Shown in pieces: positions 1 through 14,457 of a stretch of 64,000 nt of DNA. Location of the stretch: positions 267,813-331,812 of the forward strand of contig NZ_JADNYP010000004.1 in assembly GCF_015680705.1 (NCBI RefSeq), given 5' to 3'. Positions within the stretch are counted from its first letter, which is position 1. The number at the start of each line of letters is the position of its first letter. The translations under genes were made by a program, and so were the position numbers. The DNA comes from Pseudomonas fulva (GTDB taxonomy: Bacteria > Pseudomonadota > Gammaproteobacteria > Pseudomonadales > Pseudomonadaceae). The notes under the pieces are model-generated. The model did not search any database. It was not told the DNA's origin and was given only the letters and a program-made list of their open reading frames with translations.

Positions 1-860
1 GAGGCGCTGATTGGACCGAGGATCTTGAAGGCGACGCCCGGAGTGTCCGGCACGCCGCGAATGGTCAGCTTGGCTTCATCACGGTTGAAGGCGATACCGG
101 AAATGATCGGCTGTTCCATGGATTCCTCTTCATCAATGGTAATGAGGGTGCCCGGACCCTCCTTGAAGCTGTGCAGCACGCGCAGCGGGACATTGTATTT
201 GCCAGCGAACTCCACCGAACGGATCTGCAGCACCTTGGAGCCGAGGCTGGCCATTTCCAGCATTTCCTCGAAGGTGATCTTCTCCAGCCGGCGAGCCTGG
301 GCCACGACCCGCGGGTCGGTGGTGTAGACGCCATCGACATCGGTGTAGATCTGGCACTCGTCGGCCTTCAGCGCGGCAGCCAGGGCCACGCCGGTGGTAT
401 CGGAGCCGCCACGTCCGAGCGTGGTGATGTTGCCGTGTTCGTCGACCCCCTGGAACCCCGCCACCACCACCACACGCCCGGCCTGGATGTCGGCACGAAT
501 CCGGTGGTCGTCGATTTGCAGGATGCGCGCCTTGTTGTGCGAGCTGTCCGTCAGGATCCGTACCTGGTTGCCGGTGTACGACACTGCCGGCACGCCACGC
601 TTGTTCAGCGCCATGGCCAGCAGGGCGATGGTCACCTGCTCGCCGGTCGAGACGATGACGTCCAGCTCACGGGGGTCCGGCTTTTCGCTGACCTGCTTGG
701 CCAGGTCGATCAGCCGGTTGGTTTCTCCGCTCATGGCCGACAGCACGACCACCAGGTCATCGCCTGCGTCGCGGAATTTCTTGACCTTGTCGGCAACCTG
801 CTCGATCCGCTCGATGGAGCCGACAGAGGTGCCGCCGAATTTCTGTACGATCAACGCCAT
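1..860 (-). CDS. lysC: Aspartate kinase (partial, C-terminus beyond window)
   Basis: Cytoplasmic aspartate kinase, which phosphorylates L-aspartate as the first step toward lysine, threonine, methionine and diaminopimelate. Translation from the ATG at 860 begins MALIVQKFGGTSVGS, containing the KFGGTS nucleotide-binding motif of aspartokinases. About 286 codons are present; the family protein is about 410 residues, so the rest lies outside the window. The part at the window edge (DTPGVAFKILGPISA) fits the first ACT regulatory domain, where lysine/threonine feedback acts in this family. It lies downstream of alaS on the same strand, separated by a strong hairpin, the usual Pseudomonas order. 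Confidence 0.96.
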   Translation of the reverse strand, partial: MALIVQKFGGTSVGSIERIEQVADKVKKFRDAGDDLVVVLSAMSGETNRLIDLAKQVSEKPDPRELDVIVSTGEQVTIALLAMALNKRGVPAVSYTGNQVRILTDSSHNKARILQIDDHRIRADIQAGRVVVVAGFQGVDEHGNITTLGRGGSDTTGVALAAALKADECQIYTDVDGVYTTDPRVVAQARRLEKITFEEMLEMASLGSKVLQIRSVEFAGKYNVPLRVLHSFKEGPGTLITIDEEESMEQPIISGIAFNRDEAKLTIRGVPDTPGVAFKILGPISA

Positions 861-904
861 TTGAAAGCTGCCTCAGCCCACGATGGGCACCTAAACGTTC
901 CATG

Positions 905-936
905 ATGTGGCGGCCCGCAGCATCGGGCCGCCACAT
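905..936 (-). terminator. Strong stem-loop directly after alaS
   Basis: A perfect 13-bp stem (905-917 with 924-936) closes a 6-nt loop and begins one base after the alaS stop codon. There is no clear U-tract, so it may act as a weak terminator, an mRNA 3'-end stabiliser or a processing site between alaS and lysC. Confidence 0.6.
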
Positions 937-937
937 G

Positions 938-3562
938 TCAAAGCCCCTGTTCGGCGAAAGGCACGGCCAGGGCCAGGGCCTGGTCGAGGGCGGCGACATC
1001 GACGCCACCGCCCTGGGCCATGTCCGGACGTCCGCCGCCCTTGCCTCCCACCGCCGCAGCGGCCTGCTTCATCAGGTCACCGGCCTTGAGTCGACCGGAG
1101 AGCTCCTTGGTCACGCCGGCGACCAGCACGACCTTGCCCTCATGCTCGCTGCCGAGCAGGATCACTGCGTGGCCGAGCTTGTTCTTGAGCTGGTCGACGA
1201 GAGCCAACAGGGCCTTGCCGTCCTGACCGTCGACACGCGCGGCGAGAACCTTGGCACCCTTGACCTCCACCGCGGCGCTGGAGAGATCGTCCCCGGCGGC
1301 GCTGGCGGCCTTGGCCTGCAGCTGTTCCAGCTGCTTCTCCAGCTGGCGGTTGCGCTCGAGCACAGCCGACAGCTTGTCGATCAGGTTGTCACGATTGCCC
1401 TTGACCAGCTGCGCGGCTTCCTTGACCTGCTCTTCAGCTGCGTTCAGGTAGGCCAGCGCCGCAGCGCCGGTGACCGCCTCGATCCGGCGCACGCCAGACG
1501 CGACGCCACCTTCGCTGATGATCTTGAACACACTGATGTCGCCGGTGCGCTTGGCATGGATGCCACCACACAGCTCGACCGAGAAGTCGCCGCCCATGCT
1601 CAGCACGCGCACGGTATCGCCATACTTCTCGCCGAACAGCGCCATCGCGCCCTTGCGCTTGGCGGTCTCGATATCGGTTTCCTCGGTCAGCACCGGGGTG
1701 TTGCGACGTACTTCACGGTTGACGATGTCTTCCAGGGCCTTGATCTGCTCAGGCTTGATCGCCTCGAAATGGCTGAAGTCGAAGCGCAGGCGCTGGCTGT
1801 CGACCAGCGAGCCCTTCTGCTGGACGTGGTCGCCCAGCACCTGGCGCAGCGCCGCGTGCAGCAGGTGGGTCGCCGAGTGGTTCAGCGAGGTAGCCTTCTG
1901 CACGTCGGCATCGACACGCGCGCTGACCTGCGCACCCACGCACAGGTTGCCGCTGGCGACCACGCCATGGTGCAGGAAGGCACCGCCGGTCTTGGTGGTA
2001 TCACGCACGTCGAAACGCACGTCACCGGCTTCGATGAAACCCATGTCGCCGATCTGGCCACCGGACTCGGCATAAAATGGGGTTCGGTCGAGCACCACGA
2101 CGCCCTCCTCGCCCTCGCCCAGTCGCTCGACCGCCTGGCCGGCCTTGTACAAGCCGACCACCCGAGCCTCGCCTTCGGTGGCGGCATAACCGAGGAACTC
2201 GGTGGCGACGTCGACCTTGACCAGGCTGTTGTAGTCCATGCCGAAGGCACTGGCGGAGCGAGCGCGCTCGCGCTGGGCCTCCATTTCGCGCTCGAAGCCT
2301 GCCTCGTCGATGGTCAGACTGCGCTCGCGAGCGATGTCGGCGGTCAGGTCCATCGGGAAACCGTAGGTATCGTAGAGCTTGAACACCACGTCGCCCGGCA
2401 CCACTTCGCCCTGCAGCTGGGCCAGGTCCTGCTCGAGGATACGCAAGCCTTGCTCGAGGGTCTTGGCGAACTGTTCTTCCTCGGTCTTGAGCACGCGCTC
2501 GATGTGTGCCTGCTGGCTCTTGAGCTCTGGGAAAGCCTCGCCCATCTCGGCGACCAAGGCCGCGACGATGCGGTGGAAGAAGCTGCCCTTGGCGCCCAGC
2601 TTGTTGCCATGGCGGCAAGCGCGACGAATGATCCGACGCAGGACATAGCCGCGACCCTCGTTGGACGGCAGCACGCCGTCGGCGATCAGGAAGCCGCAGG
2701 AACGGATATGGTCGGCAACGACCTTCAGCGACGGCTGGCCATCGTTGCTGCAGCCAATGGCCTCGGCGGCAGCGGCAAGCAGGTTCTGGAACAGGTCGAT
2801 CTCGTAGTTCGAATGGACATGCTGCAGGACGGCGCTGATGCGCTCGAGCCCCATGCCGGTGTCCACCGACGGTGCCGGCAGCGGGTGCAGCACGCCATCG
2901 GCGGTGCGATTGAACTGCATGAAGACGTTGTTCCAGATCTCGATGTAGCGATCGCCGTCTTCTTCCGGCGAACCGGGCGGGCCGCCCCAGATGTCCGCGC
3001 CGTGGTCGTAGAAGATCTCGGTGCATGGCCCGCAGGGGCCGGTGTCACCCATGGTCCAGAAGTTGTCCGAGGCGTATGGCGCGCCCTTGTTGTCGCCGAT
3101 GCGGACCATGCGCTCGGCCGGTACGCCGATTTCCTTGGTCCAGATGTCGTAGGCTTCGTCGTCGGTCTCGTAGACGGTCACCCACAGCTTGTCCTTGGGC
3201 AGGCCAAGCCACTGCTCGGAGGTCAGGAAGGTCCAGGCGAAGGTGATCGCATCACGCTTGAAATAGTCGCCGAAGCTGAAGTTGCCCAGCATCTCGAAGA
3301 AAGTATGGTGGCGCGCGGTATAGCCGACGTTCTCCAGATCGTTGTGCTTGCCGCCGGCGCGAACGCATTTCTGGCTGCTCACCGCGCGGGTGTAGGCACG
3401 CTTTTCCTGGCCCAGGAAGCAGTCCTTGAACTGGTTCATGCCGGCATTGGTGAACAGCAGGGTCGGATCGTTGTTCGGGATCAGGGAACTGGAGGCGACT
3501 CGGGTGTGTCCCTGCTCCTCGAAGAAGCGAAGGAAGGCTTCACGGATTTCTGCGCTTTTCAT
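938..3562 (-). CDS. alaS: Alanine--tRNA ligase
   Basis: Class II aminoacyl-tRNA synthetase that charges tRNA-Ala. The 874-residue length is the Pseudomonas norm. The N-terminus [19 protein letters not shown] is the conserved AlaS start, so the ATG at 3562 was chosen over a longer upstream frame. The editing domain shows HxxxH (HSATHLLH) and the partner CxxxH ([10 protein letters not shown]) metal-binding motif that clears mischarged Ser/Gly-tRNA. The C-terminal region has the Gly-rich C-Ala domain ([15 protein letters not shown]). It sits between the arginine catabolic operon and lysC, all on the minus strand, with its own probable promoter just upstream. Confidence 0.98.
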   Translation of the reverse strand: MKSAEIREAFLRFFEEQGHTRVASSSLIPNNDPTLLFTNAGMNQFKDCFLGQEKRAYTRAVSSQKCVRAGGKHNDLENVGYTARHHTFFEMLGNFSFGDYFKRDAITFAWTFLTSEQWLGLPKDKLWVTVYETDDEAYDIWTKEIGVPAERMVRIGDNKGAPYASDNFWTMGDTGPCGPCTEIFYDHGADIWGGPPGSPEEDGDRYIEIWNNVFMQFNRTADGVLHPLPAPSVDTGMGLERISAVLQHVHSNYEIDLFQNLLAAAAEAIGCSNDGQPSLKVVADHIRSCGFLIADGVLPSNEGRGYVLRRIIRRACRHGNKLGAKGSFFHRIVAALVAEMGEAFPELKSQQAHIERVLKTEEEQFAKTLEQGLRILEQDLAQLQGEVVPGDVVFKLYDTYGFPMDLTADIARERSLTIDEAGFEREMEAQRERARSASAFGMDYNSLVKVDVATEFLGYAATEGEARVVGLYKAGQAVERLGEGEEGVVVLDRTPFYAESGGQIGDMGFIEAGDVRFDVRDTTKTGGAFLHHGVVASGNLCVGAQVSARVDADVQKATSLNHSATHLLHAALRQVLGDHVQQKGSLVDSQRLRFDFSHFEAIKPEQIKALEDIVNREVRRNTPVLTEETDIETAKRKGAMALFGEKYGDTVRVLSMGGDFSVELCGGIHAKRTGDISVFKIISEGGVASGVRRIEAVTGAAALAYLNAAEEQVKEAAQLVKGNRDNLIDKLSAVLERNRQLEKQLEQLQAKAASAAGDDLSSAAVEVKGAKVLAARVDGQDGKALLALVDQLKNKLGHAVILLGSEHEGKVVLVAGVTKELSGRLKAGDLMKQAAAAVGGKGGGRPDMAQGGGVDVAALDQALALAVPFAEQGL

Positions 3563-3609
3563 AGTTTCTTCCACGGAGACGGCGGCCTTGAACCAAGGCA
3601 AAGGGCCGC

Positions 3610-3638
3610 ATTATATCGGTCCTGCACGCTCTATGCAG
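3610..3638 (-). promoter_or_regulatory. Candidate sigma-70 promoter of alaS
   Basis: On the minus strand a perfect TATAAT lies at 3615-3610, about 48 nt upstream of the alaS start codon. The hexamer 17 nt further upstream (CTGCAT) is a poor -35, so only the -10 is convincing. Confidence 0.4.
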
Positions 3639-3808
3639 TGTGTTTTGTGCGATGCAGGCCGTCGTTCGGACAGTTTGTCGGAGCACGGCGGGCAAAAGAT
3701 CAGGCCGTGATGCTAAAGCCAGGCTTTTGTCGGTGGCAAGAGGGATGCTGCGACACCTCCAGCCCGTCGACGACTTCGCAACGCCTGGCCACCCGGCGCT
3801 CCACGCCC

Positions 3809-4816
3809 TCAGCCCAGCCCCTGCCCCGCATCAGGCACGACCAGGATCCCCGCTCGTAGACCATTGGCGACCTTCGGATTCGGGAAGATGATTCGCGCAT
3901 CCGGCTCTTCGACCAGCCAGCGCACTTCGGCCAGGTCTTCGGCCAGCAGGTAGCCGGGACTCAGTTCGCTGAAGTTCTCGACGTCGACCGGCAGGTGCAG
4001 GCGAAACTGGTCGCTGTGCTTGATGATCTCGCGAGCGACACGGAACAGCTGCAGGCCGTCGAGGCTTTCGCCGGCATCCGGCTCGTTGCCTTCGATCATC
4101 TGCCGCAGCCTTAGGTACAAACGGTCCAGATCGATCTCGCCGTTCTGCCCGAACGGTCGCGCCTTGCCCAGCTCGAGGGTGAAGGCTTCGGCGTCCAGCT
4201 GCTCGTAGCTGAAGGCACTGAAGGTGATGGAAGGCTTGTTCTGCAACAGCACCGCCTGCAGGCCGGCCGCGCCCAGGCGGGCCAGTTCGCGTCGCGAATG
4301 GCGCCTGCCTTCCTTGAACGGATAGAGCGCGAACTGCTCGATCCGCGATCCGCGCATTGCGGTGTGCAAGTCGTAATGGAGGCGGGTGCGTCCCGGCTGG
4401 CTGAAAAACACCCTGGCCAGCTGTTCCAGCTCCGCCGCGCGCAGGGCCTCGGCGCCACTGGACAGGTGATGCCGTCCGTTGAACAGGCGATTGATGTCCT
4501 GCTCGACGTAACGTTCGCCGCGCCGCATCGCTTCGGGGTTGCCGAACAGGAACAGCACGCGCGCCCTTGGCCTGAGCGTGCCACCGGCGATGTCCCGCAA
4601 AAGCCGGTCGAGCAGCTCGATCGGCGCGGTCTCGTTGCCGTGGATGCCTGCCGACAACAGCAGGTCGAGGGCATCATCGCGCCCTTGCGGCGGACGGACC
4701 TCCAAGGCGCCGGTCCCCAGCCAGCGCAGGCGCACGCCCTCGACCGTCACTTGCGTCTTCTCCGCTGGCTCGTGGTCGGCCAGGGTCAGGTCAAGCAGTC
4801 TGCCGAGAGCGAGCAT
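3809..4816 (-). CDS. astE: Succinylglutamate desuccinylase
   Basis: Last enzyme of the arginine succinyltransferase (AST) pathway; it hydrolyses N-succinylglutamate to glutamate and succinate in the cytoplasm. The 335-residue protein belongs to the AstE/AspA zinc carboxypeptidase-like family: the segment [15 protein letters not shown] carries the His and Glu zinc ligands, and DLHTAMRG supplies the later His ligand. The ATG at 4816 was chosen because it matches the family start ([10 protein letters not shown]); the frame is open 13 codons further. It is the last gene of the aru/ast operon, 10 nt after the small His-rich gene. The 3' side faces a 246-bp gap before alaS. Confidence 0.95.
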   Translation of the reverse strand: MLALGRLLDLTLADHEPAEKTQVTVEGVRLRWLGTGALEVRPPQGRDDALDLLLSAGIHGNETAPIELLDRLLRDIAGGTLRPRARVLFLFGNPEAMRRGERYVEQDINRLFNGRHHLSSGAEALRAAELEQLARVFFSQPGRTRLHYDLHTAMRGSRIEQFALYPFKEGRRHSRRELARLGAAGLQAVLLQNKPSITFSAFSYEQLDAEAFTLELGKARPFGQNGEIDLDRLYLRLRQMIEGNEPDAGESLDGLQLFRVAREIIKHSDQFRLHLPVDVENFSELSPGYLLAEDLAEVRWLVEEPDARIIFPNPKVANGLRAGILVVPDAGQGLG

Positions 4817-4826
4817 GGCACGGTCC

Positions 4827-5114
4827 TCAGTGATGGTGGCCGCAGTCAGGACCATGGACGTGATCGTCGTCCTCGACTTCGGCAGGCTCCATCTCCAGCT
4901 CCAGGCTCACCAGGTTGGTGGCCATCGGCCGCAGCAGCAGATTGGCATACTCGCTGGCGTCCTCTTCGACGTCCACGCCGATCAACAACTGGCCGCGGCC
5001 ATCGTGCTGGATCCAGACCTCCTTGCCTTGCCAGACCACGGCCAGGCGCGTACAGGAGGTTTCCAGCTGGGTGCCGTCGTCATCTTCAAGGATCAGCCGC
5101 AGGGCATCGGACAT
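4827..5114 (-). CDS. Conserved 95-aa protein of the AST operon, His-rich tail
   Basis: Small acidic protein of 95 residues encoded between astB and astE, 15 nt after astB and 10 nt before astE, so almost certainly co-transcribed. A homologue occupies the same place in other Pseudomonas aru operons (PA0900 in P. aeruginosa, from memory). I recognise no catalytic domain. The body reads like a compact beta-rich fold ([20 protein letters not shown]) and the C-terminus ends in [11 protein letters not shown], five His and one Cys within eleven residues, which could bind zinc or another metal. Since AstE is a zinc enzyme, a metal-delivery or assembly role is conceivable but not shown. Confidence 0.85.
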   Translation of the reverse strand: MSDALRLILEDDDGTQLETSCTRLAVVWQGKEVWIQHDGRGQLLIGVDVEEDASEYANLLLRPMATNLVSLELEMEPAEVEDDDHVHGPDCGHHH

Positions 5115-5129
5115 TATCGAATTCTCTCT

Positions 5130-6479
5130 TCAGGGTTGGCATTGGAACGGATAGACGGAGCCCAGGCGCAGTATGCGCGTCAGCTCATCCAGGGCCGTAC
5201 GGCATTCATCGAGCAGCAGAGGGTCGGCCAGATCCGCTTCGCTCATGCGATCACGGTAGTGCCGATCGACCCATTGCACCAGCGTATCGTACAGCGTCGG
5301 CGTCATCATGACGCCGGGATTGACCGCTGCCAGCTCGGTTTCCTTCAGCGCGACACGCAGGCGCAGGCACGCGGGTCCGCCGCCGTTGCGCATGCTCTGC
5401 TTGAGATCCAGGGCCATGAACTGACGGATCGGCCCCCTGCCATCCACCAGCTGGTCGAGATAGGCGCGCACTGGCGGATGCTCGCGGCACTCCTGGGGCA
5501 CGATCAGCAGCATGGAGCCATCGGCCCGGCTCAGCAGCTGGCTGTTGAACAGATAGGAGCGCACCGCGTCCTCGACCGTCACGGCCGAACGTGGTACCTG
5601 CACGGCCTGCAGCTGGCCGCCACGCTCGGCCAGCCGGGCCTGCAGCTGGGCCAGCACGCGCTCGCCATCGAGGAAGGCGTCCTGATGATGGAACAGCACC
5701 TGGCCACTGCCCACGGCGATCACATCGTTGTGAAACACCCCCTGGTCGATCACCGCCGGATTCTGTTGGGCATAGACGACAGCGGACTCGTCCAGCCCGT
5801 GCAGGCGCGCCACGGCCTGGGAGGCCTCCAGGGTCTGGCGCGCCGGGTAGCGTGTTGGCGAAGGATAGCGATGATCGAAGGCACTGCGGCCGAACACGAA
5901 GAATTCCACGCCGGGCTTGCCATGCTCGCGGCACAGCCGCGTATGGTTGGCCGCGCCCTCGTCACCGAATTGCGCCACGGCTGGCAGGGCCGGGTGATGG
6001 GCGAAATGGCGCGGGTCGGCGAACATGGCGGCCAGCACGCGGCTGGTGGTGGGATGCTCGAGACTGCGGTGGTACTTGCAATTGAGGTTGGCCGCGGTGA
6101 AATGCACGCGACCGTCGGCGGTATCGGCGCTGGGGCTGACCGTCGCGGCATTGGCCACCCACATGCTCGATGCCGAACAACTGGCGATCAGCAAGGGCAT
6201 GGCCTGGCGCGCCGCGCGGCGGATCACTTCGGCATCGCTGCCGGAAAAGCCCAGGCGGCGCAAGGCGGCGACATCCGGCCGCTCCTGCGGTGCGAGCACG
6301 CCCTGCCGGTAGCCCAGGTCCATCAGCGTCTTCATCTTGGCCAGCCCCTGGCGTGCCGCCTCGCGCGGATTGGACACCAGCTGGCTGTTGTCCTGCGAAG
6401 CGACATTGCCATGGGACAGGCCGCCATAATTGTGGGTGGGCCCTACCAGGCCGTCGAAGTTGACTTCATGGGCTTTCAT
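5130..6479 (-). CDS. astB: N-succinylarginine dihydrolase
   Basis: Second AST-pathway enzyme, converting N2-succinylarginine to N2-succinylornithine, two ammonia and CO2. The 449-residue length is normal. The ATG at 6479 gives the conserved N-terminus ([20 protein letters not shown]); a much longer frame upstream is not coding. The protein belongs to the amidinotransferase/dihydrolase (GME) superfamily; the Cys in the C-terminal segment ([11 protein letters not shown]) fits the nucleophile position, and FHNDVIAVG fits a catalytic His region. It follows astD by 22 nt and precedes the 95-aa gene in the operon. Confidence 0.97.
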   Translation of the reverse strand: MKAHEVNFDGLVGPTHNYGGLSHGNVASQDNSQLVSNPREAARQGLAKMKTLMDLGYRQGVLAPQERPDVAALRRLGFSGSDAEVIRRAARQAMPLLIASCSASSMWVANAATVSPSADTADGRVHFTAANLNCKYHRSLEHPTTSRVLAAMFADPRHFAHHPALPAVAQFGDEGAANHTRLCREHGKPGVEFFVFGRSAFDHRYPSPTRYPARQTLEASQAVARLHGLDESAVVYAQQNPAVIDQGVFHNDVIAVGSGQVLFHHQDAFLDGERVLAQLQARLAERGGQLQAVQVPRSAVTVEDAVRSYLFNSQLLSRADGSMLLIVPQECREHPPVRAYLDQLVDGRGPIRQFMALDLKQSMRNGGGPACLRLRVALKETELAAVNPGVMMTPTLYDTLVQWVDRHYRDRMSEADLADPLLLDECRTALDELTRILRLGSVYPFQCQP

Positions 6480-6501
6480 GGGCTGGCTCCGACTCCTGCG
6501 C

Positions 6502-8993
<2,492 letters not shown>

Positions 8994-9062
8994 GCTCTCT
9001 CCTTGGGCGGCGGGCCAGCAGGCCTGTCGCATGAGTTGGCCTGGACTGTCCAGCCGCAGGTA

Positions 9063-10082
9063 TCAGACGGCAACCAGGCGTACGCTCGCGCCTTCGCCCA
9101 CCAGCAGGGCCTCGGCCGCCCCGCGCTCGAGCACCAGTGGCTTGCCTGGTGTCCAGTCGAGCATCAGTAGCACGGCACGAAAGTCCTGCAGCTGGCCATT
9201 GCAGACCAGGTAGGGGCGACCGTCCGCGCACGCCAGGTCCTGGATCTTCACCGGTACCGCGCGACTCTGGGCAATGGAGCGAATGCTGGAGACCCGCGCG
9301 TGCAAGGTCGGCCCGCCATCGAAGATGTCGATGTAGTGTTCGGTCTCGAAACCCTCGCGCATGAGGATGTCGAACGTGATCTGCGCACGCGGATGCACCT
9401 GCCCCATGGCCTCTTGGGCCAGGTCTGGCAGAAGTGGCACGTAGATCGGATAGTGGGGCATCAGCTCGGCCAGGAACGTCCGGCTCTTGAGTCCGCAGAG
9501 CCGCTCGGCCTCGGCATAGTTGAGGTCGAAGAAGTTGCGGCCGATGGCATCCCAGAATGGCGATTCGCCCTGTTCGTCGCTCTGGCCGACGATCTCGGTC
9601 ACCACCGAGTCGGCGAAGCGTTCGGGATGCGCTGCCATGAACAGCAGGCGACCGCGCGAATTGAGTTCGGCCCAGCCGCTGTCCACCAGCTCCGGCACCA
9701 GGTAGAAACTGGTCAGCAGGCTGTTGCCAGTCAGGTCATGGCACAGCGACAGAACGTGGATCTTGTTGTGGATCTTCAGCTCGCGCGAGGCATGCACGAA
9801 GGTTTCGTTGCGAAAGCTGTAGAACGGCTCGGAATACCCAGCCGAGGCCACGATCGCGGAGCAGCCGACCAACCTGCCGGTCTGGCTGTCCTCGAGCACG
9901 AAGAAATAGCTTTCCTCGCCGTTGAAGCTGACCTCGGCGGCGAACGACGCTTCCGAGGCGGCGATCTTGTCGCCCAGCCGAGCCGCGTCGTCAGGCAGCG
10001 AGGTGACACCTACCGGGCTGTCGGCAGCCATGCGCTGCACTTCGTTCAGATCAGCCATTTGCGCGGGGCGCATCACCAGCAT
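9063..10082 (-). CDS. aruF: Arginine/ornithine succinyltransferase, alpha subunit
   Basis: First enzyme of the AST pathway together with AruG; the 339-residue protein is the alpha subunit of the Pseudomonas heteromeric N-succinyltransferase. It begins MLVMRPAQMADLNEVQ, the family start, and has the AstA-family core (SELFYSFRNE-like and GESPFWDAIGRNFFDL). Enterobacteria have a single astA; two tandem paralogues (aruF-aruG) are the Pseudomonas arrangement. It is separated from aruC by 125 nt and from aruG by 69 nt, the loosest spacings in the operon, so an internal promoter or processing site is possible. Confidence 0.95.
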   Translation of the reverse strand: MLVMRPAQMADLNEVQRMAADSPVGVTSLPDDAARLGDKIAASEASFAAEVSFNGEESYFFVLEDSQTGRLVGCSAIVASAGYSEPFYSFRNETFVHASRELKIHNKIHVLSLCHDLTGNSLLTSFYLVPELVDSGWAELNSRGRLLFMAAHPERFADSVVTEIVGQSDEQGESPFWDAIGRNFFDLNYAEAERLCGLKSRTFLAELMPHYPIYVPLLPDLAQEAMGQVHPRAQITFDILMREGFETEHYIDIFDGGPTLHARVSSIRSIAQSRAVPVKIQDLACADGRPYLVCNGQLQDFRAVLLMLDWTPGKPLVLERGAAEALLVGEGASVRLVAV

Positions 10083-10207
10083 GGTGTCACTCCTATGGAA
10101 AAGCCGGCCAACGCTGTCGGCACGGAAAAACGTCGCTCGCCTGGGCTAGCGCACTGGATCGACCAGACACCGATGCCTGGCGGCATCGACGTCCGCTCGC
10201 CGCTCGG

Positions 10208-11573
<1,366 letters not shown>

Positions 11574-11787
11574 AACATTGTCACAAACGCGCGGGGAAAG
11601 CTGCAAGCTGTGCAGCGTGGAGGAAGGCAGGCCGATGCGCACGGTGTTGCCTTGGCTTGCGCCAGGTTAGGTGTTGGTGCCGCACGCCCGCGTAGGAGCG
11701 TTCGCCGCCGGGGCGCCGGACCGACTCCGGCAGTCCCGGCACCGAACCAACCGCGACAGGCCTCTATCGGCCCGCCCTCAGCCAGCC
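11574..11787. other. Non-coding gap between aruC control region and pepN end
   Basis: No gene is supported here. The stretch contains a GCTGCAAGCTGTGCAGC palindrome-like segment near 11600 and GC-rich short inverted repeats (GCGCCGG, CCGGCAGTCCCGGCACCG) near 11700-11735 that resemble a decayed REP-type element; TAGGAGCG at 11693-11700 recalls Pseudomonas REP ends. Nothing else is recognisable. Confidence 0.35.
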
Positions 11788-14445
11788 TCAGGCCAGGCTC
11801 TTGCTCACCACTTCGTACACATCGCTCGATAGCGGCCCGCAAGCCAGGATCCGCTCGAGCTCGCCCTTCATCAGCGCCTGGCGGGCTGCGTCGTACTTGC
11901 GCCAGCGGGTCAGCGGCGCCAGTTGGCGCGAGGCGATCTGCGGGTTGAGGGCGTTGAGCTCGATCACCAGGTCGGCCAGGAAGCGGTAGCCCGAACCATC
12001 GGCGGCGTGGAAGTTGACCAGGTTCTGGCCGGCGAAGGCGCCGATCAGCGCGCGCACCTTGTTCGGGTTCTTCAAGGTGAAGGCCGGGTGCTGCATCAGT
12101 GTCTTGACGCGCGCCAGGCCGCCAGGCAGCGGGCTGGCCGCCTGGACGCTGAACCATTGGTCCATGACCAGCGGATTGTCCTTGAAGTGCTCGGCGAAGG
12201 CTTCCAGGGCCTTGGCGCGCTCTGCCTGGAACGGTGAGTTGACCAGCACGGCCAGGGCCGTCAGGCGCTCGGTCATGTTGTCGCAGTGTTCGAACTGTTC
12301 CAGGGTCGCCTCCAGCACCTGCGGCTTGCCGCTGAGCATCAGGTACGAGAGCGCGATGTTCTGCAGGCTGCGGCGGGCAAAATGCTCGGCGGCGGCCACA
12401 TAGGCGGTGTTGCGAGACACCTCGCGGTTGGCCTGGTAGCGCGCCCACAGGAGGTCGAACAGCTGTTCGGCGATCTGCCGACGGGCGAATTCGCGGGCTG
12501 CGTGGATAGCGTCCACGTCGGCAACCTGGCTGATTTCGGTCAGGTACGCCTCGCCCGGCAGCGACAGCATTTCGGCAACCATGGCGGCGTCGAGCGACTC
12601 GTTGCCGAGCACGGCACCCAAGGCGCCGACCAGCCGCTGATCGAGCTGGAACGCTTCGCCACGCTGATACTGGCCGATCAGTTCCTGCAACACCTGAACC
12701 GCCAACTGCTGCCCCGCCTCCCAGCGGTTGAAGCCATCGCTGTCATGCTGCATGAGGAACATCAGCTGGTCGCGATCGTAGGGGAAGCTCAGCTTGACCG
12801 GCGCGCTGAAACCACGCAGCAGCGACGGCAGTGGCTTGCTGGCGATACCCTGGAAGGTGAAGGTCTGCTCGGCCTCGGTCAGCGAAAGCACACGGCTGGT
12901 CCCGCTCGCGGCGGCCTCGCCAGCCAGGCGCAGCGGCAGGTCACTGCCCTGGGCATCGAGCAGTCCCAATTCCACCGGAATCACGAACGGCAGCTTCTCG
13001 GCCTTGTCCGGGGTCGGCGGACAGCTCTGGCGGAAGGTCAAGCTGTAGGTGCCGGCGGCGGCGTCATGGGCCTCGCTCACCTCCAGGCGCGGAGTACCGG
13101 CCTGGGTATACCAGCGCTTGAACTGGGCAAGGTCGACGCCGTTGGCATCCTCCATCGCCCTGATGAAGTCGTCGCAGGTCACCGCCTGGCCGTCGTGGCG
13201 CTCGAAGTACAGGTCGCTGCCCTTGCGAAAGCCCTCGGCGCCCAGCAGGGTGCGAACCATGCGCACCACCTCGGCACCTTTCTCGTACACCGTCAGGGTG
13301 TAGAAGTTGGAGATCTCGATGAAGCTGTCCGGGCGAACCGGATGGGCCATGGGGCCGGCATCCTCGGCGAACTGGTGGGTACGCAGGTAGGCCACGTCCT
13401 CGATGCGCTTGACCGTGCGCGAATTCATGTCGGCGCTGAACTCGGCATCGCGGAACACCGTGAAGCCTTCCTTGAGCGACAGCTGGAACCAGTCGCGACA
13501 GGTCACCCGGTTGCCCGACCAGTTGTGGAAGTACTCATGGGCCACCACGCCTTCGACGCGCTGGTGCGCGGCATCGGTGGCGGTTTCGGCGCGTGCCAGC
13601 ACGCAACTCGAGTTGAAGATGTTCAGGCCCTTGTTTTCCATGGCGCCCATGTTGAAGTCATTGACCGCGACGATCATGAAGATGTCCAGGTCGTACTCGC
13701 GACCATATGCCTGCTCGTCCCAGCGCATCGACTTCTTCAGGCTGACCATGGCGTGGTCGCACTTGTCGATGTTCTCGGGCTCGACATAGATACGCAAGGT
13801 CACGTCGCGGCCGGACTGTCGGGTGAAGCTGTCCTCGACGCACCAGAGGTCGCCAGCCACCAGGGCGAACAGGTAGGCGGGCTTGACGAACGGGTCTTCC
13901 CAGGTCGCCCAGTGCCGTCCATCCTCGGCCGGGCCGCTGCCGATCGGGTTGCCGTTGGACAGCAGTACCGGATAGCGATGCTGTTCGGCGATCACCGTGG
14001 TGGTGAAGCGGCTCATCACGTCCGGTCGATCGAGGTAGTAGGTGATCTTGCGGAAACCCTCGGCCTCGCACTGGGTGCAGAACATCTTGCCGGACTTGTA
14101 CAGGCCTTCGAGGGCAGTGTTGGCCTGCGGATGGATCCGCACGCTGGTATCGAGGGTGAAGCGCTCGGTGCTCGGCTGCAGGGTCAGGCTGTCGCTGTCC
14201 AGGCGGTATTCATCGCTCTCCAGCGTCCGGTCATCGAGCTGCACCGACAGCAGCTCGAGCTGCTGGCCATCGAGCACCAGTGGCGGCAAGCCGGCGCCGC
14301 GCGCGGGGTTGCGACGCATGACCAGCTGCGCATGCACCAGGCTGTGATCCTCGAACAGCTCGAAGGTCAGGTGGGTCTCGTCGATCAGGTACTCCGGCGC
14401 CTGGTAGTCCTTGAGGTAGATCGCTTGCGGTTGTTCGGTGCGCAT
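11788..14445 (-). CDS. pepN: Aminopeptidase N
   Basis: Cytoplasmic M1-family zinc metallo-aminopeptidase that removes N-terminal residues from peptides in protein turnover. The 885-residue length is that of bacterial PepN. The exopeptidase motif GAMEN (MGAMENKGLN) and the zinc motif HExxH (VAHEYFHNW, with the third ligand Glu in LKEGFTVFRD) are intact. The start MRTEQPQAIYLKDYQ at 14445 is the family start. It ends 359 nt from aruC and lies 12 nt downstream of the DUF2797 gene, so it is probably read from the upstream cluster as well as from its own promoter. Confidence 0.97.
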   Translation of the reverse strand: MRTEQPQAIYLKDYQAPEYLIDETHLTFELFEDHSLVHAQLVMRRNPARGAGLPPLVLDGQQLELLSVQLDDRTLESDEYRLDSDSLTLQPSTERFTLDTSVRIHPQANTALEGLYKSGKMFCTQCEAEGFRKITYYLDRPDVMSRFTTTVIAEQHRYPVLLSNGNPIGSGPAEDGRHWATWEDPFVKPAYLFALVAGDLWCVEDSFTRQSGRDVTLRIYVEPENIDKCDHAMVSLKKSMRWDEQAYGREYDLDIFMIVAVNDFNMGAMENKGLNIFNSSCVLARAETATDAAHQRVEGVVAHEYFHNWSGNRVTCRDWFQLSLKEGFTVFRDAEFSADMNSRTVKRIEDVAYLRTHQFAEDAGPMAHPVRPDSFIEISNFYTLTVYEKGAEVVRMVRTLLGAEGFRKGSDLYFERHDGQAVTCDDFIRAMEDANGVDLAQFKRWYTQAGTPRLEVSEAHDAAAGTYSLTFRQSCPPTPDKAEKLPFVIPVELGLLDAQGSDLPLRLAGEAAASGTSRVLSLTEAEQTFTFQGIASKPLPSLLRGFSAPVKLSFPYDRDQLMFLMQHDSDGFNRWEAGQQLAVQVLQELIGQYQRGEAFQLDQRLVGALGAVLGNESLDAAMVAEMLSLPGEAYLTEISQVADVDAIHAAREFARRQIAEQLFDLLWARYQANREVSRNTAYVAAAEHFARRSLQNIALSYLMLSGKPQVLEATLEQFEHCDNMTERLTALAVLVNSPFQAERAKALEAFAEHFKDNPLVMDQWFSVQAASPLPGGLARVKTLMQHPAFTLKNPNKVRALIGAFAGQNLVNFHAADGSGYRFLADLVIELNALNPQIASRQLAPLTRWRKYDAARQALMKGELERILACGPLSSDVYEVVSKSLA

Positions 14446-14457
14446 GGGTCGGTCCTT

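Noticed and set aside
902..3859. Very long open frame on the plus strand opposite alaS
   Set aside because: Antisense to a certain AlaS gene; composition is that of GC-rich antisense frames and no domain is seen.
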